Source: Desulforudis sp. (lineage in GTDB: Bacteria; Bacillota; Desulfotomaculia; Desulfotomaculales; Desulforudaceae). From it: DNA of 57,741 nt. The position numbers were made by a program, and so were the translations under genes. The stretch lies in the NCBI GenBank assembly GCA_003604975.1, contig QZIR01000047.1, positions 1 through 57,741 on the forward strand, written 5' to 3'. The notes under the pieces were generated by a model, which had not been told where the DNA came from, did no database searches, and saw only the letters and a list, made by a program, of their open reading frames with translations. How positions within the stretch are numbered: the first letter of the stretch is position 1; every line of letters begins with the position of its first letter. Positions 39,187 through 46,515 of this stretch are shown here, one piece after another.

Positions 39187-39726
39187 ATGCATACGAACAA
39201 ATTGGGCGGGGGCGTGCAGGCCCTGCTTTACACCATGGTTCATCACGAACGGCTGATCACGGTCGAGGAAATCGCGCGGGCCGTGGGCTGCGAGCCACCG
39301 ACCATTTACGAGTACCTCAACGCCAAGCCGATCATCCCCGTGGCCGTGCTCAAGGCCGTGTTCGAGCGCACGGCCGACCCGCGGCTGAAGCGGGCTTTGG
39401 AGCCGGCCGGCTGGCGGCTGGTCCCGGACGACCAGGTCGTCGAAACGGCGCATGACATCGAGGCCGATCTGGGCGACGTGCACATCGCCGCCGGCGCCCT
39501 GCACCAGGCCGTCAGGGAGGCGCGGGCCGCGAATTCCGACGGCGGCGGGGAAATCACAATCAGGGAGTTGGACGGCCTGGAAAAGCAGGCCAACGAGGTC
39601 GAGCGTCAGTTAGCCGACGTGCGGGCGCACCTCAAGGAATTGAGGGCCGAGACTGAATCCAGGCAAACGGCGCGGTTGGCGGTCCCAGGAAAACAGGCGG
39701 TCGCCTCGATAAGAGGCGTGGATTGA
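39187..39726 (+). CDS. Phage regulatory protein CII-like (CP76 family)
   Basis: This is a 179-residue protein. The N-terminal HTH (GGGVQALLYTMVHHERLITVEEIARAVGCEPPTIYEYLNAKPIIPVAVLKAVFERT) and the C-terminal coiled coil (LDGLEKQANEVERQLADVRAHLKELRAET) match the CP76/CII-like family. It probably acts on early or lysogeny promoters. The gene is bracketed by oppositely oriented CRISPR-repeat-like elements at 39100 and 39700; the second forms its last codons. Confidence 0.75.
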   Translation: MHTNKLGGGVQALLYTMVHHERLITVEEIARAVGCEPPTIYEYLNAKPIIPVAVLKAVFERTADPRLKRALEPAGWRLVPDDQVVETAHDIEADLGDVHIAAGALHQAVREARAANSDGGGEITIRELDGLEKQANEVERQLADVRAHLKELRAETESRQTARLAVPGKQAVASIRGVD

Positions 39727-39729
39727 AAT
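39700..39729 (-). repeat. CRISPR-repeat-like element 5 (inverted)
   Basis: On the minus strand: ATTTCAATCCACGCC, loop TCTTATCGA, GGCGAC (30 nt). It is the only copy in this orientation. Beside it, three tandem ATTGAAA units (39722-39745 on the plus strand) extend the left arm. It overlaps the stop codon of the CII-like gene. Confidence 0.85.
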
Positions 39730-39855
39730 GATTGAAACGATTGAAAAAAACAACCTCTAACTACGGGCGGCGGAGGGCCGGCGTCCCGGCTGGACACCTG
39801 GAAACCTCGCCCCTCCAAAGCCGCGACAGATGGACGCTTTAAAGGAATTTAACGG

Positions 39856-40164
39856 ATGAAACAGCCCCGACTGATCACCCTCAAAGAAGCGGCCGAACTA
39901 GCGGCCATGAGTCCGCAGACGCTGATGCGGCGAATTCACGAAGGCCTTGTGCGGGCCTACCAGATGGGCACGCACAGTCAGGTCCTACTGGACCCTTATG
40001 AGTTGGTCGAGGACATCAAGCGGCACCCGATCCTTACGGCCGACAACCAGCCGGCCCAGGCGCCGGGGCGGCCGATCGAGGACGTGCCCTTCGTGGTTTT
40101 TCGCGGCGGCCAGTCCGCTGGAGCAAGGAGACCGTATGAAAGGCGAACCAGACAGGGTCGTTGA
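39856..40164 (+). CDS. HTH DNA-binding protein, excisionase/MerR-like
   Basis: This is a 102-residue protein. PRLITLKEAAELAAMSPQTLMRRIHEGLVRAYQMGTHSQVLLDPYELVEDI has the winged-helix layout of phage excisionases and MerR-like helix_turn_helix_17 proteins. The C-terminus is basic. It is far from attP but could still be Xis or a transcription factor. Confidence 0.7.
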   Translation: MKQPRLITLKEAAELAAMSPQTLMRRIHEGLVRAYQMGTHSQVLLDPYELVEDIKRHPILTADNQPAQAPGRPIEDVPFVVFRGGQSAGARRPYERRTRQGR

Positions 40165-40288
40165 CGCCCTGGACCAGGCCAACGACTGGATCGACAAAAA
40201 CAAGTGGAAGCTGGTCGGGCCGGTCTTGGCGGCCCTGGCCTTGCTCGTGGCCTTCCACGCCGGGCGGCTGTTCGAGAGACTGCCGTGA
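40136..40288 (+). CDS. Small membrane protein 1
   Basis: This 50-residue product has AAGGAG before ATG 40136. It has a charged N-terminus (KGEPDRVVDALDQANDWIDKNKWK), then one membrane segment (LVGPVLAALALLVAFHAG). It overlaps the previous gene and is coupled to the next through GTGA. Function unknown. Confidence 0.65.
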   Translation: MKGEPDRVVDALDQANDWIDKNKWKLVGPVLAALALLVAFHAGRLFERLP

Positions 40289-40398
40289 GGAGCGCCGCCA
40301 AAACTCTGGGCCGCATTTCGCCCCTGGGCTGGTGCGAACTGGCCCTCCTGGGGTTCTGGGCGGTCGTGCTGGCGGTCGTGTTGAAGCTGGTTTTTTAG
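40285..40398 (+). CDS. Small membrane protein 2
   Basis: This is a 37-residue product with a GTG start overlapping the previous stop. One membrane segment covers its C-terminal two thirds (WCELALLGFWAVVLAVVLKLVF). It is paired with small membrane protein 1. A dimeric membrane partner or exclusion protein is possible. Confidence 0.55.
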   Translation: MRSAAKTLGRISPLGWCELALLGFWAVVLAVVLKLVF

Positions 40399-40433
40399 CG
40401 ACGCTCCAAGCGGAGCGGACAAGGAGGTTTTTC

Positions 40434-41459
40434 ATGGAACGTTTTGGAGGCAATTTCCACCAGTCGGACATCAAGCAATATCTCAAGTGCCCGCGGTCGT
40501 TTTATTACAACCGCGTCCTGGAACTGGACAAGGAAAAGGTTTCTCTAGGCAATCTGGCCGGCCGGGCCGGGCACCGGGCGGTCGAGTACGCTCACCGGGA
40601 AAAGGAATGGTCGCCCGACAAGCTCTTCCAGGTGTTCATCTCAGCCCTGGAGGCGGAAAAGGTCAAGGCCCTGGACAAAAGCCAGGAACTGCACGGGGCC
40701 GTGGACGTCGAGCGCTACCGGACCATGCTGGCTCTCTACGCCGGCAAGCCTTACAACCGCGAGGCCCAGGTCATGGCGGCCGAGTCGGCCTTTTACTCCG
40801 AGATCAAGCCGGCCAAGACCGTTTATTCCTTTGCCGGCCGTATCGACCAGTTGCTGTCCGTGCCGACCGAGACCCTGCGGACCGACTTCCCCCGGCTATT
40901 CAGCAACAGCGCCAAGTTCGCCGACCGCGTTCTGATCCACCGCGATCTGAAGTTCGGCCGCCGCAAGGAAACCAGCGCCTTTGAGCTGGCCCTCAACCCG
41001 CAGATCGACGTCTACGCCTTTGCCCTGAAGTACGGGGTTTTTTATCTGCCCGACCAGGCCGCGCCGGTGACCTTAGACCTGATCCCGGACCTGCACGCCA
41101 TCTATTACCTTGAAGACCTCATCCCCTACGAGTCCGACGCCGGGACTTACCTCAAGGACCCGGACACCGGCGGCCGGGTGCCCTGCGACCTGGTCCCCGA
41201 ACCGTGCCGGGTGGGCAAGACGGGCAAGGCCTGCGAAGGCAAGCGGGCCTGGTGCACCAAGCAAAAGCGCGGCGAGGGCATGTATTTCACCACGCGGCCG
41301 GCGGCCCGGCTCGAGGTCATCCCGCGTGAACTGATGAACGTCTGCGCCTCGATCCGTATGGGTCATTATCCGCGCCAACTCGGCGAACTGTGCTTCAGCT
41401 ACTGCCAGTTCCGGTCCACTTGCGAGGCCGAGGTCCTGGCCGGACTCGAAGCGGCGTAA
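40434..41459 (+). CDS. Cas4/RecB-like PD-(D/E)XK nuclease with Fe-S cysteines
   Basis: This 341-residue nuclease has an N-terminal SDIKQYLKCPRSFYYNRVLEL with Cys19, GRIDQL, IHRDLKFGRR (D-x-K) and NPQIDVYAFAL (QxxxY), the motifs of Cas4 and AddB/RecB nucleases. Three cysteines near the C-terminus (ELCFSYCQFRSTCEAEV) plus Cys19 fit a [4Fe-4S] cluster. It would make or resect single-stranded DNA ends in phage recombination. Phage Cas4 proteins have also been linked to interference with CRISPR adaptation. Followed by a conserved early gene. Confidence 0.82.
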   Translation: MERFGGNFHQSDIKQYLKCPRSFYYNRVLELDKEKVSLGNLAGRAGHRAVEYAHREKEWSPDKLFQVFISALEAEKVKALDKSQELHGAVDVERYRTMLALYAGKPYNREAQVMAAESAFYSEIKPAKTVYSFAGRIDQLLSVPTETLRTDFPRLFSNSAKFADRVLIHRDLKFGRRKETSAFELALNPQIDVYAFALKYGVFYLPDQAAPVTLDLIPDLHAIYYLEDLIPYESDAGTYLKDPDTGGRVPCDLVPEPCRVGKTGKACEGKRAWCTKQKRGEGMYFTTRPAARLEVIPRELMNVCASIRMGHYPRQLGELCFSYCQFRSTCEAEVLAGLEAA

Positions 41460-41740
41460 TGTGGGGTCCGGGCAACGGGCACTACATGCCGGGCTGGTTG
41501 TTACGCATGGACCAGCCCCGGCCGGGAGAACGAGACATGATCGGTCAAGACCCCTGCTTCGATGACGCGATGAAGCCTTGCCCGCACCTGCTGGTCAAGA
41601 ACCATCAGTCGTTCTGCCTTTATGACGGCTTTCCCCGGCGCCGGACCAGCCTGGCCTGCCCGCTGCGGGACGGACAAAAACTTCAGGCGATGGAACCCGA
41701 AAAGGCTTCCAAACCTGACAATCAAGGAACACTTTTTTAA
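41459..41740 (+). CDS. Small Cys-containing protein after the nuclease
   Basis: This is a 93-residue product. Its ATG overlaps the nuclease stop (TAATG). It has CFDDAMKPCPHLLVKNHQSFCLYDGFPRRRTSLACPL, four cysteines and a His that could bind zinc or Fe-S. Coupling suggests a partner of the nuclease. Unrecognised. Confidence 0.6.
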   Translation: MWGPGNGHYMPGWLLRMDQPRPGERDMIGQDPCFDDAMKPCPHLLVKNHQSFCLYDGFPRRRTSLACPLRDGQKLQAMEPEKASKPDNQGTLF

Positions 41741-41742
41741 TC

Positions 41743-41769
41743 GTTTCAATCCACGCCAATAAAGGCGAC
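41743..41769 (+). repeat. CRISPR-repeat-like element 6
   Basis: GTTTCAATCCACGCC, loop AATAAA, GGCGAC (27 nt), two bases after the stop of the previous gene. Downstream it continues with GAAACCAGAGAATAACACAAG, similar to the tail of elements 4 and 7. Confidence 0.88.
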
Positions 41770-41825
41770 GAAACCAGAGAATAACACAAGCTTTTTAAAT
41801 CGACCGTTTAGAGGAGGGTTTGATC

Positions 41826-42656
41826 ATGGCCAAGAAAGGACTTGCCCCCGTAAAAACCGAAGCGGAGTGCCTGGCGGAAATCGACGCCGCCCCTGACCCC
41901 TTCGCCGAAACCGAAACCAAACCCGAGCCGGAATTTCAACCGCCGGCCGTCGAGACTCCCGGCCTGCCGGGCGGCCTCGAGGACATGGACAAAAGCGACA
42001 TCGTCATCCCGCGCCTGCGCGTCGTTCAACCCACGAGCAAGGAAGGCACGCCGGGCAAGCTGCGCCTGAACCTGACCGGCGACGAATTCGACCAGCTTAC
42101 GGTCGTATTTATCAAGGCGACCAAGGGCCGGGTGCTTTTTGACCGGGAAAATTTGGGCTCGCCGCCCCTGTGCGGGTCCCTGGACCGGGTCCGGCCGTCA
42201 AACTTTTTCGAGTCGCCCATCAGCGATCGGTGCGGCCAGTGCCCCATGGCCGGGTGGACCAAGGACAACGGCCGGAACGCCCCGCCCGAGTGCAACGAAA
42301 GTTATACCCTGCTCGGCCTGGACGTGGACAACCGCATTCCCTTCTTTTTCCAGACCAGGTCCACGGGCATCCGTCCGACCAAGCTGTTTCTTTCCGCCGT
42401 GTTTTTCCAGGCCAAGCGCCGCAACGCCGATCTGGTGGATTTCCAGGTCACTCTGAAGACTAAGGAAACCGTAGGCGAAAAGGGGAAGTTCTACGTGCCG
42501 GTCTTTGAAAAGCCGGTCTATCTCAAGGACCGGCCGTACCGTGAGGAAGCCGCGGCCTACGCCCGGGAAGAGGCCGGCTTCGAGCCGGAGGAATCTCAAT
42601 CCCTTGTTGATCAGGGCGCAAGCGCAGCCGCGCCCGGCAACTGCGGGCCGTTCTAA
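41826..42656 (+). CDS. Conserved early phage protein, probable DNA-replication/recombination accessory
   Basis: This is a 276-residue protein with GAGGAGGG before ATG 41826. The acidic, Pro-rich N-terminus is followed by DIVIPRLRVVQPTSKEGTPGKLRLNLTGDEFDQLTVVFIKATKGRVLFD and cysteines in RCGQCPMAGW and PPECNESY. The arrangement (after a Cas4/RecB nuclease, before a RecD-like helicase) suggests a single-strand binding or annealing helper. I do not know a named family. Confidence 0.65.
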   Translation: MAKKGLAPVKTEAECLAEIDAAPDPFAETETKPEPEFQPPAVETPGLPGGLEDMDKSDIVIPRLRVVQPTSKEGTPGKLRLNLTGDEFDQLTVVFIKATKGRVLFDRENLGSPPLCGSLDRVRPSNFFESPISDRCGQCPMAGWTKDNGRNAPPECNESYTLLGLDVDNRIPFFFQTRSTGIRPTKLFLSAVFFQAKRRNADLVDFQVTLKTKETVGEKGKFYVPVFEKPVYLKDRPYREEAAAYAREEAGFEPEESQSLVDQGASAAAPGNCGPF

Positions 42657-42676
42657 AAGCCGGGCGGTCAGGGGAG

Positions 42677-42703
42677 GTTTCAACCCGCGCCTCGGGAGGC
42701 GAC
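42677..42703 (+). repeat. CRISPR-repeat-like element 7
   Basis: GTTTCAACCCGCGCC, loop TCGGGA, GGCGAC (27 nt), two transitions from consensus. The following 45 bases match those after element 4 in outline. It lies in the leader of the RecD2-like N-terminal gene. Confidence 0.82.
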
Positions 42704-42748
42704 GGAAATCAGTAAAGCACAAATACTGGTTCCGTGTGAAGAGGTTTT

Positions 42749-43630
42749 ATGGAGTCCTTACAAGGCCGTTTCAGCGAATTTCTGTACCAGTCCGGCGACG
42801 CCTGGGGCGTGGGCGTGCTCGAGGACGACCAGGGCGACCGGCACAAGATCGTCGGCCACATCCTGGCCTCGCCCGGCGACGAAATACGGGTCGAGGGCGA
42901 ATTCATCGAGCACCCCCGGTTCGGCCGCCAGTTCAAGATCAGGCATTTTCATCTCGGCCAGGCCCGGGGCCAGGCCGGCGTGATGCGCTATCTCGAACGC
43001 CTGCCCAACGTCGGCCCGGTCCGGGCGGCGTGTTTATACCGGGAGTTTGGCGAGCAAATCTTTGAAGTCCTTGAGAATGACCCTCAGAGCCTTTGCCGGA
43101 CCCCGGGCATCACCGGCCGCATGGTCGAAGACATCCGAGCGGCTTACCTGGCCGAGAAAAACCAGCGCGATCTGATCGTCTTTTTAAAACAATTCGACCT
43201 GACCGACGGCAAGATCGCCAAGATTCTGGCCGCCTACGGTCCGGACCTGACCAGGGTCCTAAAGGAAGAACCCTACCGCATGATCGCGGACATTGACGGC
43301 TTTGGCTTCAAGACCGTGGATCAGATCGCTCAGGCCTCGGGCGTGGCCAAGGACAGCCCGGCGCGGATCGCCGCCGGCCTGCTGTGGACCCTGCAAGGCG
43401 CCCAGGACGAAGGCCACACCTATCTGCCGCGGGACGTGGTCTTGTCCCTGGCCTGCAAGGCCTTGCGGGTCCCAGCGGCCAAAATCGTCGATGCCCTGAA
43501 AAATCTGGAAAAGTCCAAAACCCTGGTCGTCGAGGCCGGCGGCGTGTTTTTGCCACATTTATTCAAGGCCGAGACGGCCGCGGCTCACGGGCTGGCCGCC
43601 CTGGTCCAGAACGCGGAGGCGCGGCCATGA
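42749..43630 (+). CDS. RecD2-like helicase, N-terminal half as a separate gene
   Basis: This is a 293-residue product. An OB-like N-terminus (SGDAWGVGVLEDDQGDRHKIVGHILASPGDEIRVEGEFIEHPRFGRQFKI) is followed by helix-hairpin-helix units (VMRYLERLPNVGPVRAACLYREFG; IADIDGFGFKTVDQIAQ), as in the N-terminal region of RecD2/TraA helicases. It has no ATPase motifs. The next gene supplies the helicase domains and overlaps by ATGA, so the two chains probably form one enzyme. Confidence 0.8.
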   Translation: MESLQGRFSEFLYQSGDAWGVGVLEDDQGDRHKIVGHILASPGDEIRVEGEFIEHPRFGRQFKIRHFHLGQARGQAGVMRYLERLPNVGPVRAACLYREFGEQIFEVLENDPQSLCRTPGITGRMVEDIRAAYLAEKNQRDLIVFLKQFDLTDGKIAKILAAYGPDLTRVLKEEPYRMIADIDGFGFKTVDQIAQASGVAKDSPARIAAGLLWTLQGAQDEGHTYLPRDVVLSLACKALRVPAAKIVDALKNLEKSKTLVVEAGGVFLPHLFKAETAAAHGLAALVQNAEARP

Positions 43631-44853
43631 ACGTTCTCAACGGATTGGACAAAGACCAGCAGCGGGCCTTGAGCCTGGCCCTCGAGCAGAAGGTGCTCGT
43701 CCTGACCGGGGGCCCGGGCACGGGCAAGACCTTCACCGTCAACCACATCCTGGCCGCGGCCGGCTTTGAACCTCATGACGTGGCCCTGGCCGCGCCCACG
43801 GGCAAGGCGGCCCGGCGCATGTCCGAAACTTGCTTCGGCCGGCAGGCCTCGACCATTCACCGGCTGCTGGAATATTCCCGCACCTTGCGGGACTTTCAGC
43901 GCAACCAGCGCTTTCCCTTGGATCAAAAACTGATCATCATCGACGAGGCCTCGATGATTGACGCGCCGCTCCTGGCCGGCCTGCTGGCGGCCGTCCGGCC
44001 CGAGGCCCGGCTGATCCTTGTCGGCGATAAAGATCAGCTGCCCTCGGTCGGCCCGGGCAACGTCTTCCGGGACCTGATCGCCAGCCGCTGCCTGCCCGTG
44101 GCCGAACTGACCCAGATACACCGCCAGAGCGAGCATTCCTGGATTCCGGTCAACGCCCGGCGGATCAATGCCGGCCAAGCCTTGGTCCAGGACCCGGCCA
44201 GCGAAGACTTCTTTGTCGAGTTTTGCGACACGGCCGAGGAGGCCAGGGCCGCGGTCATCCGCCTGGCCGTCGAAACCATCCCGCAAAAATTCGGACTGAG
44301 CCCGGCCGACGTGCAACTGCTCTGCCCGCAGAAAAAGGGGCCGCTGGGGGTCTTCGAGCTCAATGATGAGCTCCAGAGCCTGCTCAACCCGCCGGCGCCG
44401 GGCCAGGAGGCCTTCAAGGGCTTCCGGGCCAACGACAAGGTCATTCATTTGCGGAACAACTACGAGCTCGAGGTCATGAACGGCGAAACCGGGACCGTGG
44501 CCGCCATCGCGGCGAAAAACGGCGGCGCCAAGGCGGTCCGGGTGGACTACGGCGACCGGGTCGTGGATTACCAGGGCGAGGACCTGGACGACCTGGGCCT
44601 GGCCTACGCCCTGACCGTGCACAAGTCTCAGGGGAGTGAATGGCCGGCCGTGATCGTGCCGGTGCATTCCCACAACGCCTTCATGCTCGACCGCAACCTT
44701 TTTTACACGGCCGTGACCAGGGGTAAGCGCCTGGTTTGGGTCGTGGCCAACCAGCGTGGCCTCGAACGGGCCATCAAGAACAACGCGGCCCAAAGGAGAT
44801 ACACCTCATTGGCTCTGAGGTTGAAACAAACCCTGGGAAAAGAGGCGGCGTGA
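43627..44853 (+). CDS. RecD2-like helicase, motor half as a separate gene
   Basis: This 408-residue SF1B helicase motor has Walker A VLTGGPGTGKTFTV, APTGKAARRMSE, the DEAS motif (LIIIDEASMI), VGDKDQLPSVGPGNVFRDL, LTQIHRQ, ALTVHKSQGSEWPAVIVPV and YTAVTRGKRLVWVV. Single-chain RecD2 would have these after the OB/HhH region. Here they start a new ORF at ATG 43627 coupled to the upstream half. It would unwind 5'-3' during replication or recombination. Confidence 0.87.
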   Translation: MNVLNGLDKDQQRALSLALEQKVLVLTGGPGTGKTFTVNHILAAAGFEPHDVALAAPTGKAARRMSETCFGRQASTIHRLLEYSRTLRDFQRNQRFPLDQKLIIIDEASMIDAPLLAGLLAAVRPEARLILVGDKDQLPSVGPGNVFRDLIASRCLPVAELTQIHRQSEHSWIPVNARRINAGQALVQDPASEDFFVEFCDTAEEARAAVIRLAVETIPQKFGLSPADVQLLCPQKKGPLGVFELNDELQSLLNPPAPGQEAFKGFRANDKVIHLRNNYELEVMNGETGTVAAIAAKNGGAKAVRVDYGDRVVDYQGEDLDDLGLAYALTVHKSQGSEWPAVIVPVHSHNAFMLDRNLFYTAVTRGKRLVWVVANQRGLERAIKNNAAQRRYTSLALRLKQTLGKEAA

Positions 44854-44876
44854 AAATTTTAAACCCAATTAAGCAC

Positions 44877-44905
44877 TTGACATTGAGCAGAAAAGCGGAT
44901 ATGCT
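44877..44905 (+). promoter_or_regulatory. Promoter of structured RNA copy 1
   Basis: TTGACA (44877-44882), 17-base spacer, TATGCT (44900-44905). The same promoter, with TATACT as -10, is repeated at 45323-45351. Transcription would begin near 44912. Confidence 0.75.
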
Positions 44906-44911
44906 CGATCT

Positions 44912-45053
44912 TGGTAAAACTCAAAGATCGAGAGGCCGCTCGTTAAATGGCTGTTTTTGTTTCACGTGCAACCGCAACCTTCGCGGAGAGTCCCCTGGTC
45001 GCGAGGCCAGGGGGGGTCTGTCTTTGGGCCCTACCAGCTCTCCGCGTTTTTTT
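44912..45053 (+). ncRNA. c4-antisense-like structured RNA, copy 1
   Basis: This is a self-contained RNA unit: strong promoter, ~140-nt transcript, and a terminator formed by CGCGGAGAG (44982-44990) and CTCTCCGCG (45038-45046) with a T7 tract. Inside lies CCCCTGG...CCAGGGG, a second stem. The unit precedes a Bro-N gene and is repeated at 45358-45499. A short terminated RNA just upstream of an antirepressor gene is the layout of phage P1/P7 c4. The name is by analogy; I could not run a covariance search. Confidence 0.6.
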
Positions 45054-45082
45054 GTCCCCACGGGAACGAAAGGAGAACGACC

Positions 45083-45532
45083 ATGGTAGAAATCAAAGAC
45101 AAACACCAACTCCTTCCTCTTGAATTTTATTACCAAGACAAGCCTATCCGGGTCGTCCGGAACAACCAGGGCGACATCTGGTTCATCGCCAAGGACGTTT
45201 GCGATGTCCTAGGAATCGAACACCATCATCACGCCCTTGCAAATCTCGACGAAGACGAAAAAGGGGGTGGAGTAAAACTTAACTCCCTTGGTGGTCCTCA
45301 GAGCTTTGCCACCATCGATGCGTTGACATTGAGCAGAAAAGCGGATATACTCGATCCTGACAAACAACAAGGACCGAGAGGCCGCTCGTTAAATGGCTGT
45401 TTTTGTTTCACGTGCAACCGCAACCTTCGCGGAGAGTCCCCTGGTCGCGAGGCCAGGGGGGACCTGTTCTTGGGTTCTGTCAACTCTCCGCGTTTTTTTG
45501 TCCCCGAAGGGGCCAAAGGAGACCGACCATGA
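45083..45532 (+). CDS. Truncated Bro-N antirepressor-like protein
   Basis: This 149-residue frame starts ATG 45083 with AAAGGAG. Only the first ~80 residues (LEFYYQDKPIRVVRNNQGDIWFIAKDVCDVLGIEHHHHALANLDEDEKG) are Bro-N. At about 45321 the gene runs into the second promoter/RNA copy, which it reads through, ending in ATGA coupled to the next start. It looks like the older copy of a tandem duplication, cut short. Confidence 0.7.
   Translation: MVEIKDKHQLLPLEFYYQDKPIRVVRNNQGDIWFIAKDVCDVLGIEHHHHALANLDEDEKGGGVKLNSLGGPQSFATIDALTLSRKADILDPDKQQGPRGRSLNGCFCFTCNRNLRGESPGREARGDLFLGSVNSPRFFVPEGAKGDRP
45323..45351 (+). promoter_or_regulatory. Promoter of structured RNA copy 2
   Basis: TTGACA (45323-45328), 17-base spacer, TATACT (45346-45351), nearly consensus. 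It lies inside the truncated Bro-N frame. Predicted start near 45358. Confidence 0.75.
45358..45499 (+). ncRNA. c4-antisense-like structured RNA, copy 2
   Basis: This is a second copy of the RNA at 44912. The core from about 45378 to 45460 is almost identical (GCTCGTTAAATGGCTG through the CCCCTGG/CCAGGGG hairpin), the loop before the terminator differs, and the terminator stem (45428-45436 with 45484-45492, T7 tract) is kept. Conservation of stems with change in the loop suggests RNA function. It lies directly before the full antirepressor gene. Confidence 0.6.
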
Positions 45533-46503
45533 CAGAAAACAAGAACAAAAACCTTCCAACCCTTAATTTCTGCTACCAGAATCAAACCGTTCGAGTGGTC
45601 CAAGACTCAAGCGGTGAAGTCTGGTTTGTGGCCAAGGATGTTTGCGACGTACTAAAAATCAGTGACCACCACCAAGCCATTAGCCAACTAGACGAGGATG
45701 AAAGGGGTAGGTGTTTTATACCCACCCCTGGCGGCCATCAAAATTTATCAGCCATTTCCGAATGCGGCCTCTACACGCTCATTCTTCGTTCTAACAAGCC
45801 GGAAGCAAAGGGATTTCGGCGTTGGGTGACCCATGAGGTTTTGTCGGCCTTGAGGCGGACTGGCGGGTACGCCGGCGGTTTTTACCGGTCTACTCCGGAT
45901 ACCGTGAACCCGTTCGGGCCGACCCCTTCCTCGACTCAATCTTCTTCAACCTCAAAGGCTGGGCCAGAGCCGGAGCCGATCCCGCCGGGGATGAGGCGGT
46001 GTTCGACCTGCCGCCGGGTTTTGCCCGTCTCCGAGTTTCGGCCGGACAGGACGCGGCCCAAAACGCCCTGGGCCAGGGCCTGTCGTGACTGCGTTCGCGT
46101 TTACAACAAGAACCGGAATGCCCAGATCAAGCTGGCGGCGTCTTTCGTGCGGGAACTTCCCCCGCCTCCACCCGGGTCGGACCCCGTCCTGTTGGATGCG
46201 GTGAAGAAAAGCAACTACCTGCGGCACCATCTGATCCGGGACATGGCTTACCCGGACAAGTTTTCCCAAATATCCGATTTGCGTCGGGAGGTGGTGGCGG
46301 CCGGGCTGCAGAAGTACGGCGACGAGTCCATGAAGCGGGAGCTTTTGGTCGAGGAATGCCTGCTCATGCTCAACTACGTGGCCTTGCGAGCGCGGGAAGT
46401 CTACGAGGAATTTCTCGAGTTACACCGGGAGGCCCTGGACGGCCGGCGGATGAGGGCTAAGTTAAGCGACATGATTAAGAATTCAACGCAACCACTGAAT
46501 TAA
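45529..46503 (+). CDS. Bro-N antirepressor-like protein with zinc-finger and C-terminal domain
   Basis: This is a 324-residue protein. The Bro-N domain (FCYQNQTVRVVQDSSGEVWFVAKDVCDVLKISDHHQAISQLDEDERG, LYTLILRSNKPEAKGFRRWVTHEVLSALRRTGGY) covers residues ~10-120. After a Ser/Pro linker comes RRCSTCRRVLPVSEFRPDRT...RACRDC, a CxxC...CxxC finger, then a helical end. Bro-N proteins act as antirepressors or DNA-binding regulators in phages. ATG 45529 has AAAGGAG and is coupled to the truncated copy. Confidence 0.82.
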   Translation: MTENKNKNLPTLNFCYQNQTVRVVQDSSGEVWFVAKDVCDVLKISDHHQAISQLDEDERGRCFIPTPGGHQNLSAISECGLYTLILRSNKPEAKGFRRWVTHEVLSALRRTGGYAGGFYRSTPDTVNPFGPTPSSTQSSSTSKAGPEPEPIPPGMRRCSTCRRVLPVSEFRPDRTRPKTPWARACRDCVRVYNKNRNAQIKLAASFVRELPPPPPGSDPVLLDAVKKSNYLRHHLIRDMAYPDKFSQISDLRREVVAAGLQKYGDESMKRELLVEECLLMLNYVALRAREVYEEFLELHREALDGRRMRAKLSDMIKNSTQPLN

Positions 46504-46515
46504 CAGGGGTGATTT

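Noticed and set aside
8115..42703. A CRISPR array
   Set aside because: The repeat-like elements are single, kilobases apart, vary in the loop, and there are no regular spacers or cas operon.
43585..44793. 402-codon minus-strand ORF opposite the RecD2-like motor gene
   Set aside because: Antisense shadow of a motif-complete helicase; its own translation has no recognisable domain.
44736..45089. 117-codon ORF running through RNA copy 1
   Set aside because: It begins inside the helicase gene in another frame and covers the promoter and terminator of the structured RNA.
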